Under the pieces are notes generated by a model. It was given only the letters and a program-made list of their open reading frames with translations. It made no database searches and was not told the DNA's origin. 64,000 nucleotides of DNA from Acerihabitans sp047324305 (lineage in GTDB: Bacteria; Pseudomonadota; Gammaproteobacteria; Enterobacterales; Enterobacteriaceae). The stretch spans positions 1,364,001 through 1,428,000 of the forward strand of contig NZ_CP178740.1 of NCBI RefSeq assembly GCF_047324305.1, read 5' to 3'. Below are positions 23,654 through 32,119 of this stretch, piece after piece. Position 1 is the stretch's first letter. Each line of letters begins with the position of its first letter. A program made the translations under genes and the position numbers.

Positions 23654-25726
23654 ATGTGGCGCCGGTTAATCTACCACCCTGAAGTAAACTATGCCCTGCG
23701 GCAAACCATCGTGCTATGCCTGCCGGTGGCCGCCGGCCTGTTATTCGGCAGCTTGCAAAACGGCCTGCTGTTTTCGTTGGTCCCTGCCTGCTGCAATATC
23801 GCCGGCCTCGATACCCTGCATAAACGGTTTTTCAAGCGCCTGGCCGTCGGCGGTGCGCTGTTCGCGCTGAGCAGCGTGCTGATCCAGGTGCTGTTGGCCG
23901 TGCCGGTGCCATTGCCCTTGGTGATGCTCGGCCTGGCGCTGCTGTTCGGCGTTACCGGTGAAATCAGCCCGCTGCACGGCCGTTTATTGCCCGCCGCGCT
24001 TATCGCCGCCATCTTTACCCTGGGCCTGGCCGGCAATGTGCCGCCCGTCGTGCCGCCGCTGCTGTATATTGCCGGCACCGCCTGGTACGGACTGTTCAAC
24101 GCCCTGTGGTTCCGGTTGTGGAAGGAGCAGCCGATGCGGGAATCTCTTAGCCTGCTGTATCGGGAGCTGGCGGATTATATCGAGGCGAAATATACCCTGC
24201 TGACACAGCATACCGATCCGGAAACCGCCCTGCCGCCGCTGTTTGCCCGCCAGCAGGCGGTGATTGATCTGATTGCCCAGGTATACCAGCAGCTTTATAT
24301 GCTGTCGGCCAATGATCAGCTGCAGTACAAACGCCTGCTGCGTTCTTTCCAGGTGGCGCTGGATTTGCAGGAGCATATCGCCGTCAGCCTGCACCAGCCG
24401 GACGAAGTACAAAAACTGGTGGCGCAAAGCCACGCCGAGGCGGTTATCCGCTATAACGCCCGGCTGATTGCCGCGCGGTTGCGGGTACTGGCGGATGATA
24501 TTCTCTATCACCGGCAGCCGGGGCGTTTTAACATGGCCACCGCGCTGTCGGCCCTGGAAAAAATTGCCGACCGGCATCCGGATAATCCGGTCGGACAGTT
24601 TTGTTATTACCATTTCAGCCGTATCGCCCGGCTGCTGCGTACCCAGCGCCCGCTTTACCGCCGCGACCTGATGGCCGACAACCAGCAGCGGCTGTCGTTT
24701 TGGCATGCGCTGGTCAGCTACTGTTCCTTTAAATCCATGGCGCTGCGCAGCGCGGCAAGGCTTGGGATTATGCTGGCCATCGGCAGCAGCCTGGGGCTGG
24801 TATTGGATCTCCCCAAACCCTACTGGATTTTAATGACGGTGATGTTTGTCAGCCAGAACGGCTATAACGCCACCCGGGTGCGGATCCAGCATCGGGCCCT
24901 GGGCACGTTGGCGGGGTTGGTGATTGCCGCCGGCACGCTGCAATTCAGGCTGAGCGACGGCACGGTATTGCTGTGCATGTTGTTCCTGACGCTGGCGTCT
25001 TACCTGGTGTTGCGCAAAAATTACGGCCTGGCGATGATCGGCATGACGGTGACCGCGGTGTATACGTTGCAGCTACTGTCGCTGAACGGCGCGCATTTCC
25101 TGGTGCCCAGGCTGGTGGATACGCTGATCGGCTGTATGCTGGCGTTCGGCGGCATGCTGTGGTTATGGCCGCAGTGGCAAAGCGGTATGCTGCGCAAAAA
25201 CGCCCATCTGGCGCTGGAGCGGGGCCAGGACGCGCTGCGGCTGCTGCTGCAACCCGCCCCCGAGCCGGCGGCGCTGGCCTACGCGCGCATGAAGGTCAAC
25301 CAGGCGCACAACGCGCTGTTTACGTCGCTTAGCCAGGCGATGCGGGAGCCGGCGTTTAATTCGCGCTATCTGACCGATATGCGTTTATGGGTGACCCATA
25401 GCCAGTTCATCGTCGAGCACATCAATGCCATGACCATCCTGGCGCGGGATCACTACATGCTGACGCCGACGCTGGCGCAAAAGTACCTGGCCTCTTGCGA
25501 GGTGGCGCTGCAGCGCTGCCAGCAACGGCTGGAATATGACGGCCCAAGCTCAGACAGCCCGGTGATGGACGCCGCCGGCGAAACGCCGGAGCTGCCCGGC
25601 ACCCTGATGGAACGCCATCTGCGGCGTATTCTGTTCCATCTGGGCGTGATGCATACGATTTCTTCGGTAGCCTGGCGCCAGCGGCCGCAGCACGGCAACT
25701 GGCTGGCGCGCCGGTTAAGCCATTAG
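23654..25726 (+). CDS. yhfK: YccS/YhfK family (FUSC) inner-membrane protein
   Basis: YhfK belongs to the FUSC family related to aromatic-acid exporters (AaeB-like); its own substrate is unknown. The 690-residue protein has two hydrophobic blocks (about 20-160 and 360-500), each of several transmembrane helices, and cytoplasmic stretches between and after them. The second block has LDLPKPYWILMTVMFVSQNGYNATRVRIQHRALGTLAG, the FUSC signature. It sits after crp and is convergent with argD, as in E. coli. Confidence 0.93.
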   Translation: MWRRLIYHPEVNYALRQTIVLCLPVAAGLLFGSLQNGLLFSLVPACCNIAGLDTLHKRFFKRLAVGGALFALSSVLIQVLLAVPVPLPLVMLGLALLFGVTGEISPLHGRLLPAALIAAIFTLGLAGNVPPVVPPLLYIAGTAWYGLFNALWFRLWKEQPMRESLSLLYRELADYIEAKYTLLTQHTDPETALPPLFARQQAVIDLIAQVYQQLYMLSANDQLQYKRLLRSFQVALDLQEHIAVSLHQPDEVQKLVAQSHAEAVIRYNARLIAARLRVLADDILYHRQPGRFNMATALSALEKIADRHPDNPVGQFCYYHFSRIARLLRTQRPLYRRDLMADNQQRLSFWHALVSYCSFKSMALRSAARLGIMLAIGSSLGLVLDLPKPYWILMTVMFVSQNGYNATRVRIQHRALGTLAGLVIAAGTLQFRLSDGTVLLCMLFLTLASYLVLRKNYGLAMIGMTVTAVYTLQLLSLNGAHFLVPRLVDTLIGCMLAFGGMLWLWPQWQSGMLRKNAHLALERGQDALRLLLQPAPEPAALAYARMKVNQAHNALFTSLSQAMREPAFNSRYLTDMRLWVTHSQFIVEHINAMTILARDHYMLTPTLAQKYLASCEVALQRCQQRLEYDGPSSDSPVMDAAGETPELPGTLMERHLRRILFHLGVMHTISSVAWRQRPQHGNWLARRLSH

Positions 25727-25741
25727 TCTCCCGCCGCGCGC

Positions 25742-26968
25742 CTAGGGTTTGGCGGCGATAACCTGCGCCACCGCCTGTTCAAACCGGGCCATGCCCTGTT
25801 CGATATCGGCGAACTCCACCACCAGCGACGGCGCGAAACGGATGACGTCCGGACCGGCGTTGAGGATCATCAGGCCCTGCGCGGCGCTGGCGTGCAGGAA
25901 CTCGCGCGCCCGGCCATGGAACTGCGGCCGCAGTTCGGCGCCCAGCAGCAGGCCCATGCCGCGCACATCCGAAAATACCTGATATTTGTCGTCAATTGCC
26001 CGGAGCGCGCTGACAAAACGATCGTGCCTTTCGTTAATGCCCGCCAGGACTTCCGGCTGGTTAATCACATCCAGCGCCGCCTCGGATACCGCGCAGGCCA
26101 GGGGATTGCCGCCATAGGTGGTGCCGTGGGTGCCCACTTTCATCACCGAGGCGATCTCTTCCGTAGTCAGCATGGCGCTGATGGGGAAACCGCCGCCCAG
26201 CGCCTTGGCGGTGGTCAGAATATCCGGCGTTACGCCATAGTGCATATAGGTAAACAGCTTGCCGGTGCGCCCCATGCCGCACTGCACTTCGTCCATCACC
26301 AGCAGCGCCTGATTCTGGTCGCACAGATCGCGCAGGCCCTGCAGGAATTCCGGCGTGGCGGGCATAATGCCCCCTTCACCCTGAATCGGCTCCACCACCA
26401 CGGCGCAGGTATGATCATCCATCACCGCCTTGACGGCCGCCAGATCGTTAAAAGGCACATGGACGATATCCGCCGGTTTTGGCCCGAAGCCGTCGGAATA
26501 TTTCGGTTGCCCGCCCACGGTAACGGTAAACAGCGTGCGGCCGTGGAACGCGTTATGAAAAGCGATGATTTTGGTTTTATAGGGGCTGTGGCGGGTAATG
26601 GCGTAGTGACGCGCCAGCTTAAACGCCGCTTCATTGGCCTCGCCGCCCGAGTTGGCAAAAAACACCCGGTCGGCAAAGGTGGCGTTAATCAGCTTGCGCG
26701 CCAGGCGCAGCGCCGGTTCGTTGGTAAAGACGTTGCTGGTGTGCCATAGGGTTTCGCCCTGGGCTTTCAGCGCCGCGACCAGCGCCGGATGGCAATGTCC
26801 CAGCGCAGTGACCGCAATGCCGCCGGAGAAATCAATATATTCCTTTCCGTCCTGGTCCCATACCCGGCTGCCCATGCCCCGGACCGGAATAAACTGCGCC
26901 GGTGCATAAACCGGCAGAATAACCTGGTCGAAAGTTTCCCGCGTTACTGCGCTATTATCTGTATTCAT
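25742..26968 (-). CDS. argD: Acetylornithine/succinyldiaminopimelate aminotransferase
   Basis: ArgD is a PLP enzyme that makes N-acetylornithine in arginine synthesis and N-succinyl-LL-diaminopimelate in lysine synthesis. The 408-residue protein has the class III motifs: FANSGGEANEAAFKLAR, MDEVQCGMGRTG, and the PLP lysine in TTAKALGGGFPISAM (about residue 255). Length equals E. coli ArgD (406). Two ARG boxes lie 32-70 bases upstream and overlap a TATAAT, so ArgR repression is expected. It is downstream of pabA. Confidence 0.98.
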   Translation of the reverse strand: MNTDNSAVTRETFDQVILPVYAPAQFIPVRGMGSRVWDQDGKEYIDFSGGIAVTALGHCHPALVAALKAQGETLWHTSNVFTNEPALRLARKLINATFADRVFFANSGGEANEAAFKLARHYAITRHSPYKTKIIAFHNAFHGRTLFTVTVGGQPKYSDGFGPKPADIVHVPFNDLAAVKAVMDDHTCAVVVEPIQGEGGIMPATPEFLQGLRDLCDQNQALLVMDEVQCGMGRTGKLFTYMHYGVTPDILTTAKALGGGFPISAMLTTEEIASVMKVGTHGTTYGGNPLACAVSEAALDVINQPEVLAGINERHDRFVSALRAIDDKYQVFSDVRGMGLLLGAELRPQFHGRAREFLHASAAQGLMILNAGPDVIRFAPSLVVEFADIEQGMARFEQAVAQVIAAKP

Positions 26969-26999
26969 ATGTAATTACCCGGTCCGCAACAAATCAAGA

Positions 27000-27038
27000 A
27001 GTGATATTATAGTCATAAAATATGAATAAAAAATCACT
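27000..27038 (-). promoter_or_regulatory. Tandem ARG boxes (ArgR operator) and -10 of argD
   Basis: Two 18-base sites at 27000-27017 and 27021-27038 lie exactly 3 bases apart, the spacing typical of ArgR operators. The second, TATGAATAAAAAATCACT, fits wwTGAATwwwwATTCAww with one mismatch in the core; the first (AGTGATATTATAGTCATA) is weaker. A minus-strand TATAAT at 27006-27011 lies in the first box, so bound ArgR would block RNA polymerase. argD is ArgR-controlled in E. coli. Confidence 0.75.
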
Positions 27039-27126
27039 CCAGTGCAATCGTTTTATCACTATCAGAGCGAAAAAAAGCCGCTGCCCGTGGCCTTGTCCGT
27101 TAATGCTATATCAACATGCCGATCGG

Positions 27127-27702
27127 CTAACACGCAAGAAAGTTCGCCAGGAGTTGATGGCCCTGCTCGCTGAGCACGCTTTCAGGATGAAACTGTACAC
27201 CTTCAAGCGGCAGGGTTCGATGACGGATGCCCATGATTTCATCCCGCGCGCCGTCGCGCAGACTCCAGGCGGTCGCCTCCAGGCAATCGGGCAAGCCGGC
27301 GCGGTCGATCACCAGGGAATGGTAGCGGGTGACCGTCAGCGGCAGGGCCAGCCCGGCGAAGACGCCGCGGCCGTCATGGGTAATGGCGGAGGTTTTGCCG
27401 TGCATCACCTGGTTTGCGCGCACGATGCGGGCGCCGAAAGCCTGCGCAATGGCCTGATGACCCAGACAGACGCCGAGTATAGGTATCCTGCCGGCAAAAT
27501 GACGAATGGCCGCCAATGAAATGCCGGCCTCGTCGGGGGTGCCGGGACCCGGGGAAATCACCAGTTGCCGCGGGGCCATGCGCTCGATATCGGCCAGTTG
27601 CAACCGGTCGTGGCGCCATACCTCTACCTGCGCGCCCAGCTCGCAAAAATATTGGTACAGGTTGTAGGTAAAGGAGTCATAGTTATCGATAAGCAGCAAC
27701 AT
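27127..27702 (-). CDS. pabA: Aminodeoxychorismate synthase glutamine amidotransferase subunit
   Basis: PabA supplies ammonia from glutamine to PabB for p-aminobenzoate and so folate. The 191-residue class I amidotransferase has MLLLIDNYDSFTYNLYQYF at the N terminus, the nucleophile Cys79 in GVCLGHQAIAQAFG, and His172/Glu174 in VQFHPESVLSE. The related TrpG is usually fused or next to trpE, and the pabA-argD adjacency favours PabA. It is about 158 bases upstream of argD on the same strand. Confidence 0.96.
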   Translation of the reverse strand: MLLLIDNYDSFTYNLYQYFCELGAQVEVWRHDRLQLADIERMAPRQLVISPGPGTPDEAGISLAAIRHFAGRIPILGVCLGHQAIAQAFGARIVRANQVMHGKTSAITHDGRGVFAGLALPLTVTRYHSLVIDRAGLPDCLEATAWSLRDGARDEIMGIRHRTLPLEGVQFHPESVLSEQGHQLLANFLAC

Positions 27703-27902
27703 CGCCGGTATATCCTACTGGTAAATAGATTTTTATTGAATAACAACAGGATGCATTTTAGATAGCGGCCCGTGCCCCGCCAGCTACACAGGATAGCGTC
27801 CTTTGCCTGGACAGGAGATCAGGACCTGTGTGATATTCACCCGACGCCCGCCCGCAGGCTACCGGCCATATTGTCATATCGTCAGGGATAAAAAAACAAC
27901 GC

Positions 27903-29678
27903 ATGTACCGTTATAAGCCGCTGAAAATACTGCTGCCTTACCTGTGGCCCAAGAATAACCCTAAGCTGCGCTACTATCTGGTGGCGGCGCTGCTGTTTAT
28001 GATCGTGGCCAAGGTCGGCACGTCGCTGGTGCCGCTGGCCTATAAAGCCATCGTCGACCGGCTGGGCGGCGACCAGGCGCGGCTGCTGGCCGTGCCCATC
28101 GGGCTTATCCTCGCCTACGGTCTGGCGCGGGTCTGCGCATCGTTATTTGATGAACTGCGCAACGTGATGTTTATCTATGTCAGCCAAAACGCCACCCGGC
28201 TGCTGGGCCTGCGCGTTTTCCGCCAGCTGCATGCCCTAAGCCTGCGTTTTCATCTGGAACGGCGCACCGGCGGGTTGTCCCTGTCCATCGAGCGGGGAAC
28301 CCAGGCGGTCTCGACGGTGCTGTCGCGCGTACTGTTCTCCATCGTGCCCATCTTATTTGAAATCAGCCTGGTGGCGGCCATTATGTGGCGGCTGCTGAAC
28401 ATCTGGTTCGCGGTGGCGATTATGGCCACCGTCGGCGCGTATATCCTGTTTACCATTACGGCGGTGGGATGGCGTACCCGCTTTCGCCGCGAATTAAACC
28501 AGGCCAATGCCGACGCCAGTAATAAATCCCTCGACAGCCTGCTTAATTACGAGACCGTGAAATATTTCGGCAATGAGGCGTTCGAGTGCCAGCGCTTTGA
28601 CAGCTCGCGTCGGCTGTATGAGCGCGCCGCCATTAAAAACCAATTCAGCTTTACGGTGCTGAGCATTGGCCAGACGGCGGTGATTTCCGTCGGTTTGGTC
28701 ACGATGATGGCCATGGCGGCGCGCGGCATTACCCAGGGCACCATGACCCTGGGCGACTTTGTACTGGTTAACGCTTATCTGCTGCAGTTGTATCAGCCGC
28801 TGAATTTTTTTGGTTTTATTTATGCGGAAATACGCCAGGCGCTGATCGATATGGATAATATGTTTGATCTGCTCACGCTGGAAAGAGAAATTGAAGATCG
28901 CCCTGGCGCCGCGCCGCTGCGCGTTACCCGTGGGGAAGTGGCGTTCAACGCCGTCGGTTTCGGATATGACGCGCGCCGCCCCATCCTGGGCAATATCACA
29001 TTTACCATTCCGGCGGGGAAAACCGTGGCGGTGGTCGGCGCGTCGGGCGCGGGCAAATCCACGCTGTCGCGCCTGCTGTTTCGTTTTTATGATGTCGATG
29101 CCGGCGCCATCACCGTGGACGGGCAGGATATCCGCGACGTTACCCAGGCGAGCCTGCACCGTGCCATCGGCATCGTGCCGCAGGATACCGTGCTGTTTAA
29201 CGATACCCTGCGCTATAACATCGGCTATGGCAATACCGACGCCACGTTTGCCGAAATCGAGCGGGCCGCCAGGCTGGCGCATATCCATGATTTTATTGTC
29301 AGCCTGCCCGACGGCTACGAGACCCGCGTCGGCGAACGGGGCCTAAAACTGTCCGGCGGTGAAAAGCAGCGGGTGGCCATCGCCCGCACGGTGCTGAAAA
29401 ATCCCGCCATCCTGGTCTACGACGAAGCCACCAGCGCACTTGATACCCAGACCGAACGCGAGATCCAAACGCATCTGCGCGAGGTCAGCCGCGATCATAC
29501 CACCCTTATCATCGCCCACCGGCTGTCCACTATCATCGATGCCGATGAGATTCTCGTGCTGGAGGACGGCGCCATCGCCGAGCGCGGACGCCATGGCGAG
29601 CTGCTGGCGCAAAACGGCCGCTACGCGGCGATGTGGCAGCATCAGCGCCGCGAGGAACAGGATCAACAGACGGCGTAA
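27903..29678 (+). CDS. Atm1/HMT1-type ABC half-transporter
   Basis: A fused membrane-ATPase half-transporter of the Atm1 (ABCB7) group. Bacterial members export glutathione-bound metals or glutathione derivatives; the true substrate here is unknown. The 591-residue protein has six transmembrane helices (about 25-325) and an ABC domain with Walker A VGASGAGKST (about residue 379), Q-loop in VPQDTVLFNDTLRYNI, signature LSGGEKQRVAIAR, Walker B AILVYDEATSALD and H-loop IAHRLST. It functions as a homodimer. It is not at this locus in E. coli and stands between pabA and the DUF427 gene. Confidence 0.9.
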   Translation: MYRYKPLKILLPYLWPKNNPKLRYYLVAALLFMIVAKVGTSLVPLAYKAIVDRLGGDQARLLAVPIGLILAYGLARVCASLFDELRNVMFIYVSQNATRLLGLRVFRQLHALSLRFHLERRTGGLSLSIERGTQAVSTVLSRVLFSIVPILFEISLVAAIMWRLLNIWFAVAIMATVGAYILFTITAVGWRTRFRRELNQANADASNKSLDSLLNYETVKYFGNEAFECQRFDSSRRLYERAAIKNQFSFTVLSIGQTAVISVGLVTMMAMAARGITQGTMTLGDFVLVNAYLLQLYQPLNFFGFIYAEIRQALIDMDNMFDLLTLEREIEDRPGAAPLRVTRGEVAFNAVGFGYDARRPILGNITFTIPAGKTVAVVGASGAGKSTLSRLLFRFYDVDAGAITVDGQDIRDVTQASLHRAIGIVPQDTVLFNDTLRYNIGYGNTDATFAEIERAARLAHIHDFIVSLPDGYETRVGERGLKLSGGEKQRVAIARTVLKNPAILVYDEATSALDTQTEREIQTHLREVSRDHTTLIIAHRLSTIIDADEILVLEDGAIAERGRHGELLAQNGRYAAMWQHQRREEQDQQTA

Positions 29679-29855
29679 ACAACGCCTTCGGGGCGGCAGC
29701 GCGGCTTCACGTGGCTTGCGTGCATCCTGCCGGTGGCCGAGGCCGCAGCCTGCTTGCCGGGAGAGTAAAGGCTAGGGAGCACTGGCGGTAACACGCCGCA
29801 CGCGCAAAGGCGTAGGCTGCGATAGTACGCCATGGCCGGTCACAGGCCGGATACC

Positions 29856-29879
29856 CCCGCCGCGGTTTATTGCGGCGGG
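29856..29879. other. Perfect 8-base-stem hairpin between the ABC exporter and DUF427 genes
   Basis: CCCGCCGC and GCGGCGGG pair around GGTTTATT. There is no T-run on the plus strand, so it is not a standard terminator. It lies 41 bases upstream of the DUF427 start. Confidence 0.55.
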
Positions 29880-29919
29880 TCCCCCGGACGTCACGATAAC
29901 GCACCGAGGTAATACCGTT

Positions 29920-30303
29920 ATGAATACCAAACCCGTTAAAATACCAGGTCCCGATCATCCGATCACCATCGAGCCCAACCCGCAGCGCATCGTGGTGTCC
30001 GTCGGCGGCCATACCGTCGCCGACAGCCGAAAGTCGCTGACCCTGCGCGAAGCGGACTATCCGCCGGTGCATTATATCCCGCGCGCCGATGTGGACATGA
30101 CGCTGCTGGAAAGGACCGACCATGCCACCTATTGCCCGTATAAAGGCGATTGCGCGTACTACAGCATAACGCCGGGCGGACTGCGCTCGCGCAATGCCGT
30201 ATGGAGCTACGAATCGCCCCATGAGGCCGTCGCCGCCATTAAGGATTACGTGGCGTTTTATCCCGATCGCGTCGACAGCATCGACCTGCGTCCCGGCGGA
30301 TAA
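29920..30303 (+). CDS. DUF427 domain protein
   Basis: A 127-residue protein made of one DUF427 domain, a small beta-rich fold of unknown role. Family features seen are RIVVSVGGHTVADSRKSLTLREADYPPVHYIPRADVDMTLL, THATYCPYKGDCAYYSI-like TYCPYKGDCAYYS, and the end AAIKDYVAFYPDRVDSI. No signal peptide or membrane segment. It follows the ABC exporter after 241 bases on the same strand and converges on fic. It is not found at this place in E. coli. Function should be left open. Confidence 0.88.
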   Translation: MNTKPVKIPGPDHPITIEPNPQRIVVSVGGHTVADSRKSLTLREADYPPVHYIPRADVDMTLLERTDHATYCPYKGDCAYYSITPGGLRSRNAVWSYESPHEAVAAIKDYVAFYPDRVDSIDLRPGG

Positions 30304-30323
30304 TCAACGCGGCGCCGGCAGGC

Positions 30324-30926
30324 TTAATCGGGCTCGCCCGGTTCGGCGACCACGCGGGCAAACAGGGCGGCCAGGGGTCCCGTGTCGCCAAAGGCGCCGG
30401 CTTCATTGGCCGCCAGCCACTCCTCCCGTTCGATGGGCCGCCAGCGCACGTCGTAACCGGCATGGATAATCAACTGCTCAAAGAAGACCCGCTGCGCCCG
30501 TCCGTTGCCTTCCCGGAACGGGTGCAGCATATTGATGTCGGCATAATATTGCGCCAGGCGCGGCACGATTGCGTCCAGGGACAACCCGCGCAGATAGTCT
30601 TCATCCTCCAAACGCTGCATCACCGCGTTGCCCTCCTTTTCCAGGTAGGCAAAATGGCAATAGCGGGTTTCATTTTGATAGATATCAACCGTGCGCAACT
30701 GCCCGGCCCAGTCGTAAACATCCTGGAACAACTGGCGATGCAGGGCGCATAGCCAGGGCAGTCCCCTCTTTGGCGGCCCCAGTTCTATCGTCGCGGCGCG
30801 CAGCCCGGTTAGCGCCAGTTCGGCCTCGCGCAGGCCGGCGGACTCATGAATATTAAGCCGGTTGGCCAATACCGGGAGGCCGGGATAAAAATAGGGATCG
30901 CGTCCGTCGCCGAATTTATCGTTCAT
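30324..30926 (-). CDS. fic: Fic-domain AMP-transferase toxin
   Basis: Fic enzymes transfer AMP from ATP to target proteins; the related FicT toxins modify DNA gyrase and topoisomerase IV. From ATG at 30926 the protein is 200 residues, the length of E. coli Fic. The active-site motif HPFREGNGRAQR (residues 135-146) is complete: catalytic His135, acidic Glu139, Asn141 and Arg146. As I recall, E. coli K-12 Fic has a degenerate form of this motif. AGGAGG lies five bases before the start. The start overlaps the yhfG stop by 11 bases, giving a compact antitoxin-toxin pair. Confidence 0.95.
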   Translation of the reverse strand: MNDKFGDGRDPYFYPGLPVLANRLNIHESAGLREAELALTGLRAATIELGPPKRGLPWLCALHRQLFQDVYDWAGQLRTVDIYQNETRYCHFAYLEKEGNAVMQRLEDEDYLRGLSLDAIVPRLAQYYADINMLHPFREGNGRAQRVFFEQLIIHAGYDVRWRPIEREEWLAANEAGAFGDTGPLAALFARVVAEPGEPD

Positions 30927-31083
30927 AATGCCTCCTGAGCTCGTCAATGCGCAGCAAGGCCTCTTGCGCCGTCAGGGTAACCGGTTCGGCGGTAAAACCT
31001 TCGAGGCGGTTGCTGGCGTGGAAATTCTCATTGCGGCGTTGCTGGAACAACCTGGCTTTTTGTTTTTCAGTCATTTTTTTCAT
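30916..31083 (-). CDS. yhfG: YhfG/FicA family antitoxin of Fic
   Basis: YhfG (FicA) is a small class I Fic inhibitor that blocks the ATP site of its partner. From ATG at 31083 the product is 55 residues, the E. coli length: MKKMTEKQKARLFQQRRNENFHASNRLEGF. SNRLEG at residues 24-29 fits the inhibitory motif (S/T)xxxE(G/N), with Glu28 expected to bind the Fic arginine. AGGAGG precedes the start. A longer upstream frame lacks family likeness. The gene precedes and overlaps fic. Confidence 0.92.
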   Translation of the reverse strand: MKKMTEKQKARLFQQRRNENFHASNRLEGFTAEPVTLTAQEALLRIDELRRHYER

Positions 31084-31232
31084 GTCATGCCTCCTGGCTG
31101 CGACCTTGAGGTAATAACATGAAGTATAACCGGCATTGGCGGGTTCGCCGGGAAGCGAGGCGCGGACGACGGCGACGGGCCGCCGGGGAAAGGCCATGGC
31201 GACCTTTCCCGTTAAGCTGGCCGCGGCGGGGA

Positions 31233-31805
31233 TTATGGCATAATTTTAGCGGACAGGATGGTCACCGGTTTTACCGGCACATTCTGGTAAGGCCCGACGT
31301 TTTTGGTCGGCACCTGGGCAATTTTATCGGCCACATCCATCCCCTTGACCACTTTGCCGAACACGGCATAACCGAAATCACGCTGGCCATGATCGAGGAA
31401 CGCATTATCGGCAACGTTGATAAAGAACTGGCTGGTGGCGCTGTCCTTGTCGTTGGTGCGGGCCATAGCGACGGTGCCGCGCAGGTTGCGCAGGCCGTTA
31501 TCCGCTTCGTTTTTTATCGGCGCCTGGGTGGTCTTTTGCGTCAGATCCTGGTTGAAACCGCCGCCCTGGACCATAAAACCGGGGATGACGCGATGGAAGA
31601 TGGTGTTGTTGTAAAAGCCGCTGTTCACATAATCGACAAAGTTTTTCACCGCCACCGGCGCTTTTTGATTATCCAGCGCCAGCTCAATATTCCCCGCCGA
31701 GGTCGTCAGCAGTACATGGGTGTCCTGACCGGCGGCGAACACCGGGCAAGAAGCCGCCGCCAGGGAGAAAACCAGTGCGGCGGTGGCCAGGTTTCGTTTC
31801 AGCAT
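31233..31805 (-). CDS. ppiA: Periplasmic peptidyl-prolyl cis-trans isomerase A (cyclophilin)
   Basis: PpiA speeds prolyl isomerisation in the periplasm. The 190-residue protein has a signal peptide (MLKRNLATAALVFSLAAASCPVFA, cleavage after residue 24) and a cyclophilin domain with NTIFHRVIPGFMVQGGGF, including the catalytic arginine and phenylalanine region, and TSQFFINVADNAFLD. A CpxR box lies 76 bases upstream. It stands next to yhfG-fic as in E. coli. Confidence 0.97.
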   Translation of the reverse strand: MLKRNLATAALVFSLAAASCPVFAAGQDTHVLLTTSAGNIELALDNQKAPVAVKNFVDYVNSGFYNNTIFHRVIPGFMVQGGGFNQDLTQKTTQAPIKNEADNGLRNLRGTVAMARTNDKDSATSQFFINVADNAFLDHGQRDFGYAVFGKVVKGMDVADKIAQVPTKNVGPYQNVPVKPVTILSAKIMP

Positions 31806-32119
31806 GAAGGGTTCCTTTTTAATACATGGGCAACAGGAAGGGCTCTGATTCTAAAGAGCGGGCCGCGCTTACGCTACCCATTTACCGTTTTTTACGTAAC
31901 AGGTTTTATATCGTCGCCGGGAAGGACCTCCCGCGCGGGCGGGATGGGTCTACCGCCGTTAAACAGATATTGCAAAAATCGCTGAAAATGTCCGGCGGGG
32001 CGACTTTTATGTCCACGGCATAAATCGCCATGATAGTATTTGTGCCCAATCGGTAACAGTAAGGCAACAATGATGCAGGCGGGCGGCAAGCCGGTCGGGC
32101 GTCGACATTTAACAGGCCA
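31806..32119. promoter_or_regulatory. ppiA-tsgA divergent regulatory region
   Basis: A 314-base gap between divergent ppiA and tsgA. It holds the CpxR box described separately. GAAGGGTTCC lies directly upstream of ppiA. The remainder shows no gene, and no convincing -10/-35 pair for tsgA could be fixed by eye. Confidence 0.5.
31881..31895 (-). promoter_or_regulatory. CpxR box upstream of ppiA
   Basis: On the minus strand GTAAA-AAACG-GTAAA is a perfect match to the CpxR consensus GTAAA-N5-GTAAA, 76 bases before the ppiA start. ppiA belongs to the Cpx envelope stress regulon in E. coli. Confidence 0.8.

Noticed and set aside
27022..27519. Plus-strand open frame of 165 codons over pabA
   Set aside because: It is antisense to pabA and its product resembles nothing known.
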